A stretch of DNA of 64,000 bases from Sphingomonas sp. dw_22 (GCF_018449795.1 NZ_JAAVVE010000018.1:1-64000), one strand, 5' to 3'. Positions 31,967 through 40,977 are shown, counted from the first letter of the stretch. Notes: generated from the sequence alone by a model not told the origin. Program-made: numbers and translations.

Positions 31967-34918
31967 GTGAAGCATTCCAAGATGATGCGGGCGTATCTCG
32001 CTGCGGCGACGATGCTGGCCGGCGGCGCGGTGATGCTGCCGGTTGCGGCTTCGGCCCAGGTGACCACCGGTACGCTGCGCGGCCATGTAACCGGCGCGGA
32101 CGGTGCGGCGGCGGGCGGCGCGGCGGTGACGGCGCGCAACACGAGCACCAACCAGAGCTACCGCGTGGCCGCCGATGCGAACGGCAACTACACGCTGACC
32201 GGCCTGCGTCCCGCCACCTATGAGGTGACTGCGACCGCGGGCGAGCAGACCGCGAGCAAGCTGGTTCAGATCGTCGTCGGCCAGGCTGCGAACCTCGACC
32301 TTGCCATCCTCTCCGCGGAAGCCGCGGCTGCGGAGCCGGCGACCGTCGGCAGCGACGAGATCGTGGTTGTCGGATCGCGGCTGGCGGAGACCCGCACCAG
32401 TGAGGTCGCGACCAATGTGAGCCAGGACCAGATCCGCATCCTGCCGCAGACCGATCGCAACTTCCTGTCCTTCGCGGCGCTGGCCCCGGGCGTGCGCTAC
32501 AATGACGGCGAGACCGGCAAGGGCATCCAAGCGGGCGCATCGACCGCGAGCCAGGTCAATGTCTTCATCGACGGCGTCAGCCTGAAGAACAAGCTGCGCG
32601 AAGGCGGCATCGCCGGTCAGCAGAACAGCCGCGGCAATCCGTTCGGCCAACTCGCCGTCCAAGAGTTCCGCGTGCTGACGCAGAACTACAAGGCGGAATA
32701 TGAGCAGGCCGGATCGGCGATCATCACCGCCGTCACCAAATCGGGCACCAACGAATTCCATGGTGAGGCGTTCGGCCAATATACCGACAAGGGGCTGACC
32801 GAGAAGCCGTATCTCGACAAGCGCAACAATCGCCCCGAGCCTGAGTTCGAGCGCAAGCAATACGGCATCTCGCTCGGCGGCCCGATCGTGAAGGACAAGC
32901 TGTTCTTCTTCGCCGCCTATGAGGGTAACGACCAGAACCGCGCGCTCAACGTCGACAGCACCGGATCGGCGGACGCGATCACTGAGTTCGAGCAGGTCTC
33001 CGGCCGTCGCCTCTCGGATTTCGAGGGTTCTTTCGTCAGCCCGTTCCGCGGCGACTTTTATTTCGGCAAGCTGACGCTCACGCCTGACAGCCACCAGACC
33101 TTCGAATTGTCGTTCAGTCGTCGTCAGGAAACCGACATCCAGAATTTCGGTGGCAACGTCTCCTATGAGAATGCGGAGAACAAGATCAACAAGGTCGACA
33201 CCTATCTGTTCAAATGGACCTATAACGGTGACAACTTCGTAAATGAATTCAATGCGAACTATCTAGATTATACGTTCAACCCGGTTTCGGTTAATCCGAA
33301 TCTACCGACATTCGACTATGACGGCGTAATCATATTCGGCGGCAAGGATTCCACGCGCCGCGAGATTCAGAAGGGCCACACTCTCCGTGACGACTTCACC
33401 TATACGGGGTTTGACGGTCACGCGATCAAGTTCGGCGCCCGGGTAGAGGTCACCGATATCGAATTCGCCAATCAGGCGAATATCCAGCCGCGCTACACCT
33501 TCCGGCGCGAGCCGCAGAATAATCTCAATTTCTCCTTCCCTGCAGAGGCGCGGCTGGGACTGGGCAACGGACTGATCCTGGCCTCCGACACCCAGGTCGG
33601 GCTGTATGTGCAGGACGATTGGGACATCACGAGCCGGCTGCAGCTCAATATCGGCGTGCGCTGGGATTATGAGACGAACGGCTTCAACAACGACTATCGC
33701 ACGCCCGCTGCCGCGGCGGCTGCGCTGCGCGCCCTGCCGACGACGTCCTATTTCAATCCTGAAAACTACATCACCGACGGCAACGATCGCAGCCCGTTCG
33801 CTGGCGCGATCGCGCCGCGCCTCGGCTTTTCGTGGGATATCAAGGGCGATCGCTCGACGGTGATCTTCGGCGGGCTGGGCCGTTATTATGACCGCAACAA
33901 CTTCAACAACACCGTCGACGAGCTTTCGCGCACGATCAATCCGATCGGCGTGTTCCGCTTCTCAGCGGACGGCCAGCCGCGCGGTGGCCTGCCGACTGTT
34001 CAGTGGAACCCATCCTATCTGACGCGCGAAGGCCTGCTGGCCCTGCGCGACAGCTCGCAGAGCGCCGGCCTGCCCGAACTGTTCGCCGTCAAGAACGACG
34101 CCAAGCCGCCGGTCAACGATCAGGTCAGCATTGGCGTCCGCCAGCGTATCGGCGTCTTCCAGGCGTCGCTTACCGGCTCGTACCAGCGGGGCCGCAACGG
34201 CTATACCAATCTGTTCGCGACGCGGAATGACAACGGGCTGGGCGGCTGCTGCAACACCGCCCCGGTCGTTCCGTTCGGCTATGCCAATGTGCTGATTGGC
34301 TATGACGGGCTCGATACGCGCTACAAGGCGATCTATTTCACGCTCGACAAGAACTACACCGAGGCGTCGGGCTGGGGCTTCAATCTTGCCTATACCTATT
34401 CGAAGGGCGAGCAGAACGGCGGCGACCTGTTCAGCCTCGATGCGCTGACGCCCGATAATTATGGCTGGCGTCCCCGAGCGGGCGATGAGCGGCACCGCCT
34501 TGTCCTGTCGGGCATCGTCGATCTGCCGCTGGGCTTCCAGTTCTCGACGCTCAGCACCTTCGGCTCCGGCCAGGCGTTTCAGGTGGTCGATTCCACCAAC
34601 GGCGCCGATTCCGGCTTCAACCGCTTCACTGCCGCTTATCCGGAGAAGAACTGCATCAAGGGCGTCTTCGCCTTTTGCGAAGTCAATGTGTCGCTCTCCA
34701 AGAAGCTCGCGATATTCGGCGGCGACCAGGTGGAGGCCGCGGTCGATATGCTCAATGTCTTCAACAACAAGAATTTCGAAGGCTTCGACACAGGGTTCAA
34801 CAACACGATCAATCCTGAGACGGGCCAGGTGACGGACCCGCTCGAGCCGGCGCGGATCGGCAGCAACGTGCTCACCCTGCCGCGGCGCATCCAGTTCCGC
34901 CTCGGCTATCGCTTCTGA
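31967..34918 (+). CDS. Oar-like TonB-dependent receptor with N-terminal carboxypeptidase-regulatory domain
   Basis: 983 residues. The signal peptide is cleaved near ASAQ (residue 30). Residues about 35-112 form a carboxypeptidase-regulatory-like beta-sandwich (GTLRGHVTGADG; ANGNYTLTGLRPATYEV), then a TonB box DEIVVVGSR at 130-138, a plug, and a barrel ending in LGYRF. This architecture is that of Oar-type receptors. The promoter carries a LacI operator shared with the GH144 and LacI/GH3 genes, so it likely imports the oligosaccharide those enzymes make. The stretch 33236-33350 has markedly AT-richer codons than the rest. Confidence 0.9.
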   Translation: MKHSKMMRAYLAAATMLAGGAVMLPVAASAQVTTGTLRGHVTGADGAAAGGAAVTARNTSTNQSYRVAADANGNYTLTGLRPATYEVTATAGEQTASKLVQIVVGQAANLDLAILSAEAAAAEPATVGSDEIVVVGSRLAETRTSEVATNVSQDQIRILPQTDRNFLSFAALAPGVRYNDGETGKGIQAGASTASQVNVFIDGVSLKNKLREGGIAGQQNSRGNPFGQLAVQEFRVLTQNYKAEYEQAGSAIITAVTKSGTNEFHGEAFGQYTDKGLTEKPYLDKRNNRPEPEFERKQYGISLGGPIVKDKLFFFAAYEGNDQNRALNVDSTGSADAITEFEQVSGRRLSDFEGSFVSPFRGDFYFGKLTLTPDSHQTFELSFSRRQETDIQNFGGNVSYENAENKINKVDTYLFKWTYNGDNFVNEFNANYLDYTFNPVSVNPNLPTFDYDGVIIFGGKDSTRREIQKGHTLRDDFTYTGFDGHAIKFGARVEVTDIEFANQANIQPRYTFRREPQNNLNFSFPAEARLGLGNGLILASDTQVGLYVQDDWDITSRLQLNIGVRWDYETNGFNNDYRTPAAAAAALRALPTTSYFNPENYITDGNDRSPFAGAIAPRLGFSWDIKGDRSTVIFGGLGRYYDRNNFNNTVDELSRTINPIGVFRFSADGQPRGGLPTVQWNPSYLTREGLLALRDSSQSAGLPELFAVKNDAKPPVNDQVSIGVRQRIGVFQASLTGSYQRGRNGYTNLFATRNDNGLGGCCNTAPVVPFGYANVLIGYDGLDTRYKAIYFTLDKNYTEASGWGFNLAYTYSKGEQNGGDLFSLDALTPDNYGWRPRAGDERHRLVLSGIVDLPLGFQFSTLSTFGSGQAFQVVDSTNGADSGFNRFTAAYPEKNCIKGVFAFCEVNVSLSKKLAIFGGDQVEAAVDMLNVFNNKNFEGFDTGFNNTINPETGQVTDPLEPARIGSNVLTLPRRIQFRLGYRF

Positions 34919-34926
34919 TCCGGTCT

Positions 34927-34952
34927 GGCGGGGCTCTTTCGGGAGCCCCGCC
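34927..34952 (+). terminator. GC-rich hairpin between the Oar-like TBDR and the GH43 gene
   Basis: Perfect 10-bp stem GGCGGGGCTC (34927-34936) with GAGCCCCGCC (34943-34952), starting 9 bases after the TBDR stop. There is no T-run, so it is more likely an attenuating or 3'-stabilising hairpin than a full terminator. Confidence 0.5.
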
Positions 34953-34961
34953 TCGTTCGAA

Positions 34962-36794
34962 ATGAAGCGCGCGTCCCTCCTTCTGCTCAGCCTGCTTGCG
35001 GGCACCGCCGTCCAGGCCCAGGCGCCGAAGCGGACGTACATCAATCCGCTCGACATCGATTACCGCTACAATTTCGAGCAGATGAACGAGGGCGTCTCGT
35101 ACCGGACCGGGGCTGATCCCGCCGTGGTCCAGTTCAAGGGCGCCTATTACCTGTTCCAGACGCTGGCCGACGGATACTGGCGCTCGACCGACCTGATCGA
35201 CTGGACCTTCATCACGCCGAGCCGCTGGCCGTTCCAGTCGATCGTCGCGCCGGCGGTGTGGTCGGACGGCGAGCGGATCCTGATCCAGCCCTCGATGACC
35301 CGGCCGGAATCGATCCTCTCCAGCACTGCGCCGGAGACGGGCAGGCTCGACTTCTTCGTGCGGCGGATGCCGGAACTGCCGGGCGCCGTCCCGGGCGGGT
35401 TCGAGGATAGGATCAAGCCGGGACAGGTGCCGCCGGGGCCGTGGGATCCCGCGCTGTTCAAGGACGATGACGGGAAATGGTATCTCTACTGGAACTCGTC
35501 GAACGTCTTTCCGCTCTATGGCATCGAGATCGCGTTCAAGGATGGGCGGCTGATCTACAAGGGGCAGGCCCAGGCGATGCTGGCGCTGCATCCGGAGCGG
35601 CACGGCTGGGAGCGGTTCGGCCAGGATCATTCGGGCAGCCTGCCCGACGGCACGCCGATCAAGCCCTTCATGGAGGGCGCCTGGATGACCAAGGTGGGTG
35701 GGCGCTACTATCTCCAGTACGGCGCGCCGGGGACCGAATATAACGCTTATGCCAACGGCACTTACGTCTCGGACAAGCCGCTGGGGCCGTTCGAGTACGC
35801 GCCATACAATCCGGTCGCCTACAAGCCCGGCGGGTTCGTCCAGGGGGCGGGGCACGGATCGACCTTCCAGGACGTACACGGCAATTGGTGGAACACCGGC
35901 ACGCCGTGGATCGGCTATAACTGGACGTTCGAGCGGCGCATCGGCATGTGGCCCGCGCATTTCGCAGCCGATGGGCAGATGTCGGTCTCGACCCGGTTCG
36001 GCGACTTTCCCCATTATGTGCCGACCTCCAAGATCGAGAATCCGGACAGCCTGTTCACCGGCTGGATGCTGCTTTCCTACAAGAAGGCGGTGACGGCTTC
36101 CTCGACGCTCGGAGAGTTTGCCGCGGACCGGGTGACCGACGAGAATCCGCGGACTTTCTGGGTGGCGGGCGCCAACCGGCCGGGCGAGACGCTGACGGTC
36201 GATCTGGGCGGGGCCAGGACGCTGCGGGCGGTGCAGGTCGATTTCGCCGACTACAAGTCCGGACGGTTCGCCGATGCGGACGACATCTACACCGAGTTCG
36301 CGCTGCAATCCTCGCTCGACGGCACGCACTGGGCGCCGCTGGCCAGGACCGAGGCGCCGCGCCGCGACCGGCCCAACGCCTATTTCGAGCTGCCGGCGCC
36401 GGTGAGGGCGCGCTACGTCCGCTATGTCCACGGCCATGTCGGCGCAGCCAATCTGGCGATCGGCGACATCCGCGTGTTCGGCTCGGCGGCCGGCAAGGCG
36501 CCGGCGATGCCGGGGGGCGTGACGGCCCGGCGCGACGCGGACCAGCGCAATGCGCGTATCGCCTGGAGGCCGGTGAAGGGCGCGGTCGGCTATAATGTGC
36601 TGTGGGGCATCCGGCCCGATCGGCTGACGCTCACCTATCAGCGCTGGGCCGATCAGGGGACGGCGCTGGACCTGCGCGCGCTCGACGTGGGGCAGGGCTA
36701 TTGGGTCGCGGTCGAGGCGTTCGATGAAAGCGGCGTGTCGCGGCGTTCGAAGCCGGTGCGGATCGACTGGAACTTGCCTTCCGCCAGCCGATAG
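34962..36794 (+). CDS. Exported GH43-like glycosidase with discoidin (F5/8 C) and fibronectin-III modules
   Basis: 610 residues, signal peptide to about residue 22 (AVQAQA). Five-bladed propeller of GH43 at about 25-365: the three expected acids are visible as Asp52 in TGADPAVV, Asp162 in GPWDPALF and Glu238 in FMEGAWM. Residues about 378-515 look like an F5/8-type C carbohydrate-binding module (SSTLGEFAADRVTDENPRTFWV; TLTVDLGGARTLRAVQVDF), and about 525-605 like fibronectin III. It follows the LacI-regulated TBDR and probably trims side chains (GH43 enzymes act on arabinose, xylose or galactose units). Linkage not determined. Confidence 0.82.
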   Translation: MKRASLLLLSLLAGTAVQAQAPKRTYINPLDIDYRYNFEQMNEGVSYRTGADPAVVQFKGAYYLFQTLADGYWRSTDLIDWTFITPSRWPFQSIVAPAVWSDGERILIQPSMTRPESILSSTAPETGRLDFFVRRMPELPGAVPGGFEDRIKPGQVPPGPWDPALFKDDDGKWYLYWNSSNVFPLYGIEIAFKDGRLIYKGQAQAMLALHPERHGWERFGQDHSGSLPDGTPIKPFMEGAWMTKVGGRYYLQYGAPGTEYNAYANGTYVSDKPLGPFEYAPYNPVAYKPGGFVQGAGHGSTFQDVHGNWWNTGTPWIGYNWTFERRIGMWPAHFAADGQMSVSTRFGDFPHYVPTSKIENPDSLFTGWMLLSYKKAVTASSTLGEFAADRVTDENPRTFWVAGANRPGETLTVDLGGARTLRAVQVDFADYKSGRFADADDIYTEFALQSSLDGTHWAPLARTEAPRRDRPNAYFELPAPVRARYVRYVHGHVGAANLAIGDIRVFGSAAGKAPAMPGGVTARRDADQRNARIAWRPVKGAVGYNVLWGIRPDRLTLTYQRWADQGTALDLRALDVGQGYWVAVEAFDESGVSRRSKPVRIDWNLPSASR

Positions 36795-36927
36795 CCACCC
36801 CCAAGCAGTCTATCGCCTGTCCTGACCGGCTTGTCATACGGGGGTAACCCAGTTGCCGGAGAATAGGGCCCGACGGACGCGCGTATTCTGCGCCCCCAAT
36901 ACATAACCAAAACGGGGAGGAACGGCG

Positions 36928-37953
36928 ATGCTTGGCCGGCTTGGTCTTCTGGCGTGCGCGGTATTCGCGCTCGCATCGTGCGACGGCGGTTCCTCCCGTG
37001 AGATTCGAGCGACGGGATCCTCGACCGTCTATCCCTTCACCAAGGCGGTGGCGGAGGCGTTCGTCCAGGCGAAGAGCGGCCGCAAGGAGCCGGCGATCGA
37101 ATCGACCGGGACCGGCGCCGGCATCAGCCGTTTCTGCGAAGGCGTGGGCTATCAATATCCCGATAATGCCTCGCGCCGGATGAAGCGCGCCGAGTTCAAC
37201 AAATGCGAAGCCAAGGGCGTCGGCGAGATCCTGGAGATTCCGATCGGGCTCGACGGGATCGTACTCGCCGAAAGCAATGCCGGGCCGAAGCTCCAGCTCA
37301 GCAGGAAGGACATCTATCTGGCGCTCGCGGCGAACCCGATGGGCAAGCCGAACACCGCCAAGACCTGGAAGGACGTCAATCCGGCGCTGCCGGCGATCCC
37401 GATCCAGGTGCTGGGTCCGCCATCGACCAGCGGCACGCGCGACGCTTTCGTGGAACTGATGCTGGAGCCCGGTTGCCTGGAGGCGATGCCCGCGGCGCAG
37501 GAACTGAAGAAAGCCGCCGATCCCGCGCTGCTCGACAATGCCTGCCACCGCGTCCGCAGCGACGGCCCCTATGTCGAGAAGGGGGAGGACGACAATCTCA
37601 TCGTCCAGGGGCTGGAGCAGAATCCGAACGCGCTGGGCCTGTTCGGCTATTCCTATCTGGAGGAGAATGCGAGCCGGCTGCACGGCGTGCCGATCGACGG
37701 GATTGCGCCGGTTTACGACACCATCGCCAGCGGCAAATATCCGGGGGTCCGCAGCCTCTACCTCTACATCAAGAAGCAGCATCTGAAGGCCGTGCCGGGA
37801 TTGCAGGACTTCCTGAACCTCTACACGACGATGTGGGCGCCGGGCGGCCCGCTTGCCAGGCATGGCCTGATCGCGGCGCCACAGCGAATCCGCGAGCGCT
37901 CGGCGGAGGCGATCCAGCTTGCGCTTCCGCTCGATGTTTCGGCGCTGCCATGA
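36928..37953 (+). CDS. PstS-like phosphate-binding lipoprotein, orphan
   Basis: 341 residues with a lipoprotein signal (ALASC, Cys18). Phosphate-binding loops of the PstS/SphX fold are present: GSSTVYPF, STGTGAGISRF and PSTSGTRDAFVE. Strong ribosome site GGGGAGG before the ATG. There is no pstC, pstA, pstB or phoU beside it; it sits between a GH43 and a GH144 gene. It may supply phosphate to a transporter encoded elsewhere or act as a surface phosphate scavenger. Confidence 0.88.
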   Translation: MLGRLGLLACAVFALASCDGGSSREIRATGSSTVYPFTKAVAEAFVQAKSGRKEPAIESTGTGAGISRFCEGVGYQYPDNASRRMKRAEFNKCEAKGVGEILEIPIGLDGIVLAESNAGPKLQLSRKDIYLALAANPMGKPNTAKTWKDVNPALPAIPIQVLGPPSTSGTRDAFVELMLEPGCLEAMPAAQELKKAADPALLDNACHRVRSDGPYVEKGEDDNLIVQGLEQNPNALGLFGYSYLEENASRLHGVPIDGIAPVYDTIASGKYPGVRSLYLYIKKQHLKAVPGLQDFLNLYTTMWAPGGPLARHGLIAAPQRIRERSAEAIQLALPLDVSALP

Positions 37954-38017
37954 TCCGGCGAGTCGGGGCTGCGAGCGGTAGCAGGATACCTGTTGGTTGA
38001 CTCATTTGACTGCCCCA

Positions 38018-38041
38018 CGTGCGCGCACGCCCGCGCGCGGG
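38018..38041. repeat. Two adjacent perfect 12-bp CG palindromes
   Basis: CGTGCGCGCACG (38018-38029) is directly followed by CCCGCGCGCGGG (38030-38041), and alternating purine-pyrimidine sequence runs on to about 38048. It lies in the 237-base gap after pstS, which has no gene. Possible cruciform or Z-DNA-prone site; function unknown. Confidence 0.5.
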
Positions 38042-38159
38042 TGCGCGAGACCGGGGTGCAGTATATTCGCGATGAGAAAGAACCTGCGTGGCGTTGCAGG
38101 TGAAATCCTACATTGCAAGTGGGTTGGCGGTTGTGACGTGGATTGAACCGCGTGAGCCA

Positions 38160-38192
38160 AATCCTCCCCCGGCTTGCTGGGGGAGGATTTTT
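38160..38192 (+). terminator. Terminator hairpin overlapping the GH144 stop codon
   Basis: An 11-bp perfect stem (38160-38170 with 38179-38189) with an 8-base loop is followed by TTTTT on the plus strand. It can end plus-strand transcripts coming from pstS. Its far arm runs into the TAA of the convergent glucanase gene. A hairpin with the same ATCCTCCCC arms is found at 54143. Confidence 0.7.
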
Positions 38193-39615
38193 AGGCCAGC
38201 CAGCCGCCGGTGAAGCCTGCGCGCTTCAGGCCCTTTCGGATCGCGGGAGAGGCCCGCATGTGCTTCCAGACGAAATCGCTGCGGTAATTGGCCGCCATCG
38301 TCAGGATCGGTCCCTGGTCGATGCCGAGATAATCGTCATCCACCCATCCCTGTTTCGGATCGACGCTGCCCTTTTCGGGGCGGACATCGGCATATTTGAA
38401 GCTGGGATTGAACGAATCGAGGAAGCCGTATCTGCCGTAGAGCCGGTCGCCATAGTCGCGCTTCATCGCTTCGGCGCAGGGAATGACGATCTCGGGGGCG
38501 AAGGGGAGGCAGCCCAGCGCGGCGGTGGGGGCCAGCGTGCCGTCGTCGCGCTCGTCGGGCTGGCCGAGCGGGCCGCGCGCCGAATAGCTGAAGAACTCGC
38601 GCGTCTCCCCCTTGAAGGGCAGGCGGAAGCCGCCGGGGCCGTCACAGGCGGTGAGGCCCCAGATGTCCTTCGAATAGCCGTCCCAGCGCATTGGATTGGC
38701 GATGCAATAGGCGCGATCGGCATAGGCGGCGCGGCGGCTGTTCTCGAAATAATCCATGCCGGCCTCGCGCATCGCGCGATCGCGGATGCCGCGGAAATCG
38801 ATCCATGTGTGGCTGTACTGGTGGCCGAACAGCGGCGCGAAGGCGAGATGGCGGGTAGGGCCGTCGCCGCGCCACTTCTGGGGATAGGGGGCCATCCATG
38901 CCTCCCAGCTATCGGCCGGAAGCGCATGCTCGGGCGCGCCGAGCCCGAGGATGAAGACGAACATGCCCTCGTTATAGCCCTCCCAGCTGCGCGGGATCAG
39001 GCCGCGCTCGGGATGCCAGCCCATCGAGACCGCCTTGCGCCCGTCCGAGCGGAAGAAGTTCCAGTCGGCGCGGGCATAGATGGCGTCGGCGAGGCGGCGG
39101 ATCTCCCGCTCGGCGGGATCGGCGCGGTCATAATATCGGCCGGCGAAGAGGATGCCCATGAACAGGATCGTGCTGTCGACGCTGGAAAGCTCGACGTCGC
39201 GGAAGCGCGCGCCGCTTATCATGTCGATGAAATGGTAGAAGAAGCCCTTATGGCCGATCCTGCCGGTCGGTTCGGGGCCTTGCGGCGCTTCCCAGAAGAA
39301 GCGGAGCGTAGTGAGCGTGAGGTCGCGGGCCTCGGCGCGGGTGATCCAGCCGCGCTCGACGCCGATCGGATAGGCGGTGAGCGCGAAGCCCACCGAGGCG
39401 ATGCTGCAGAAGGAGGGGCTGGGATGGCGATCGGGCACCAGCCCGTTGTCGCGGCGGGCCAGTTCCCAGAACCAGCGGAAGGTGCGCTTCTCCAGATCCT
39501 CGTAGAAGGCGGGGAGGGTGGGGCCGGCGGGCGCGGCAACGGCGCCGCCGGCGGGCAGGGCCGATCCGGCGAGCAGCGCGGAACCGCGCGAGAGAAGGGC
39601 GCGACGATCGATCAT
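38191..39615 (-). CDS. Exported GH144-family (putative glucoamylase, PF10091-type) beta-glucanase
   Basis: 474 residues from ATG 39615, which has AAGGA upstream. The N-terminus carries a twin-arginine-like signal (DRRALLSRGSALLAG). The body matches the (alpha/alpha)6-barrel family often called glucoamylase: TFRWFWELARRDNGLVPDR, SIASVGFALTAYPIG, GFFYHFIDM, WEGYNEGMFVFILGLG, SHTWIDFRGIRD, WGLTACDGPGG and GIDQGPILTM. Characterised GH144 members are endo-beta-1,2-glucanases, so beta-1,2-glucan is a reasonable guess but not proven here. Its promoter region carries the shared LacI operator at 39826, and the divergent-side GH3 would finish the oligosaccharides. Confidence 0.85.
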   Translation of the reverse strand: MIDRRALLSRGSALLAGSALPAGGAVAAPAGPTLPAFYEDLEKRTFRWFWELARRDNGLVPDRHPSPSFCSIASVGFALTAYPIGVERGWITRAEARDLTLTTLRFFWEAPQGPEPTGRIGHKGFFYHFIDMISGARFRDVELSSVDSTILFMGILFAGRYYDRADPAEREIRRLADAIYARADWNFFRSDGRKAVSMGWHPERGLIPRSWEGYNEGMFVFILGLGAPEHALPADSWEAWMAPYPQKWRGDGPTRHLAFAPLFGHQYSHTWIDFRGIRDRAMREAGMDYFENSRRAAYADRAYCIANPMRWDGYSKDIWGLTACDGPGGFRLPFKGETREFFSYSARGPLGQPDERDDGTLAPTAALGCLPFAPEIVIPCAEAMKRDYGDRLYGRYGFLDSFNPSFKYADVRPEKGSVDPKQGWVDDDYLGIDQGPILTMAANYRSDFVWKHMRASPAIRKGLKRAGFTGGWLA

Positions 39616-39737
39616 GTTCTTGTCCTTCCTACACCAAAAAATCAGGGGCGGCACGGGCAGCGCCGCCCCCGAGTTGGGGTGTAACCGGGGAGGGGGTGAA
39701 GCGCCGGACGGCGGCGTGATGTGAAATCACAGGAACA

Positions 39738-39762
39738 ACCGTCATCCCGGCGGGATGACGGT
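39738..39762. repeat. Perfect 11-bp inverted repeat in the leader of the GH144 gene
   Basis: ACCGTCATCCC (39738-39748), loop GGC, GGGATGACGGT (39752-39762). It lies between the shared operator and the GH144 start, so on the minus strand it would form a hairpin in the 5' leader. A second GC-rich inverted repeat (GGGGCGGC / GCCGCCCC) lies nearer the start. Either a dispersed palindromic repeat or a leader attenuator. Confidence 0.5.
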
Positions 39763-39825
39763 CTTCTGCCGATCGGAAATCGCCCCGGATGCAAGCGACC
39801 TCACCACCAGGCGCCGGCCTGGTTG

Positions 39826-39839
39826 TGAAACCGGTTACA
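39826..39839. promoter_or_regulatory. LacI-type operator TGAAACCGGTTACA between LacI and GH144 genes
   Basis: Differs by one base from the perfect palindrome at 31931. It lies downstream of the LacI gene and about 210 bases before the GH144 start on the minus strand, giving the glucanase its own regulated promoter. Confidence 0.7.
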
Positions 39840-39873
39840 TTCGCGGCGAAAAAATGGGCGTCAGCGTGCATCC

Positions 39874-40881
39874 TCAAGCTCCGTTCGGCGTGTGGGGCGC
39901 GGTGGTGGCGCGGGCGACGAGCTCGGGGACGTGGATCTCGCTGGGCTCGCCGGTGTCGCGGCCGTCGAGCAGGTCGATCAGGCGGGCGACGGCGCGCGCG
40001 CCGATCTCGGCGATGCGGACGCGGACGGTGGTGAGCGCCATGTAGCGGGCGAGGGGGACGTCATCGAAGCCGGCGACGGCGATGTCGCCGGGCACCTGTT
40101 TGCCGGCGGCGCGCAGCGCGTGGAGGCAGCCGAGCGCCATCATGTCGTTGGCGGCGAACACGGCGTCGCACGGCTCGGCGCTGGCGAGGATCGTGCGCGC
40201 GGCGGCGGTACCCGTCTCCTCGTTGAAGTCGCCGCCGATGATGCGCGGTTCGATGCCGGGGGCGTGGCGCGCCATCGCGCGGCGATAGCCCTCGGCGCGC
40301 TCCTGGGCATCGACATTGCCTTCGGGGCCGGCGATGTGGACGATGCGCCGATAGCTGTTTTCGACCAGGTGGCGGACGATCGCGTCGGCGCCGGCGAAAT
40401 TGTCGAAGCGCAGCGACGGGCGCGTGCCGAAATCGCCGGGGGCGTTGATGAGCACGGCGGGCAGCGTCCGCGGCAGCGCGCGTTCGAGCGCGGCGGGCGG
40501 GATGTGCGGCGCCATCACCAGCAGCCCGTCGACCCGGCCGTGCATGGTGCGCAATGCGTTCGCGGCCTGCTCGCTGTCGTCGTGCATGTTGGAGAGCAGC
40601 AGCACATAGCCGCGCCGGCTCGCCTCGCGGTCCATGCCGCGCACGCATTCGGAGAAGAACTCGCCGTGGAGATCGGGCAGCACCACGCCGATCGCATGGG
40701 CGCGCGAGAGCGAGAGGCTGCGCGCGCCGGCATGGGGGACATAGCCGAGCGCGTTGGCCGCCGCGATCACCCGCTCGCGCGTCTCGGCGCGGACATTGTC
40801 CAGGCCGTTGAGCGCGCGCGATACCGACGCGACCGAAACCTCGGCGCGGCGGGCGACATCGCGGATGGTGGCCTCGGCCAT
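39874..40881 (-). CDS. LacI-family regulator of the glycan locus
   Basis: 335 residues from ATG 40881 (GAAGGGA upstream; an upstream GTG-type start would add 9 residues). HTH at residues 4-24 (ATIRDVARRAEVSVASVSRAL) is followed by a sugar-binding-type effector domain (IGVVLPDLHGEFFSECVRGM; VFAANDMMALGCLHALRAAG; IAVAGFDDVPLARYM). It is divergent from a GH3 gene, with the operator TGTAACCGGTTACG between them; the same box precedes the GH144 gene and the Oar-like TBDR. It most likely represses all three units plus itself until an oligosaccharide or sugar binds. Confidence 0.93.
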   Translation of the reverse strand: MAEATIRDVARRAEVSVASVSRALNGLDNVRAETRERVIAAANALGYVPHAGARSLSLSRAHAIGVVLPDLHGEFFSECVRGMDREASRRGYVLLLSNMHDDSEQAANALRTMHGRVDGLLVMAPHIPPAALERALPRTLPAVLINAPGDFGTRPSLRFDNFAGADAIVRHLVENSYRRIVHIAGPEGNVDAQERAEGYRRAMARHAPGIEPRIIGGDFNEETGTAAARTILASAEPCDAVFAANDMMALGCLHALRAAGKQVPGDIAVAGFDDVPLARYMALTTVRVRIAEIGARAVARLIDLLDGRDTGEPSEIHVPELVARATTAPHTPNGA

Positions 40882-40963
40882 TTCAGTCCCTTCTCCGGTC
40901 CCACGCATGTTTGCTACGTTTCAGACCCTGTAGGCGATTGCAATCCTTGCTTCGCAAAGAGTA

Positions 40964-40977
40964 TGTAACCGGTTACG
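40964..40977. promoter_or_regulatory. LacI-type operator TGTAACCGGTTACG between divergent lacI and GH3 genes
   Basis: One base from the perfect palindrome at 31931. Located in the 189-base divergent intergenic region, 83 bases from the LacI start and 94 from the GH3 start, suited to autoregulation and control of the GH3 gene. Confidence 0.75.

Noticed and set aside
36928-37953. A phosphate-transport operon around PstS
   Set aside because: No pstC, pstA, pstB or phoU sequence is present on either side.
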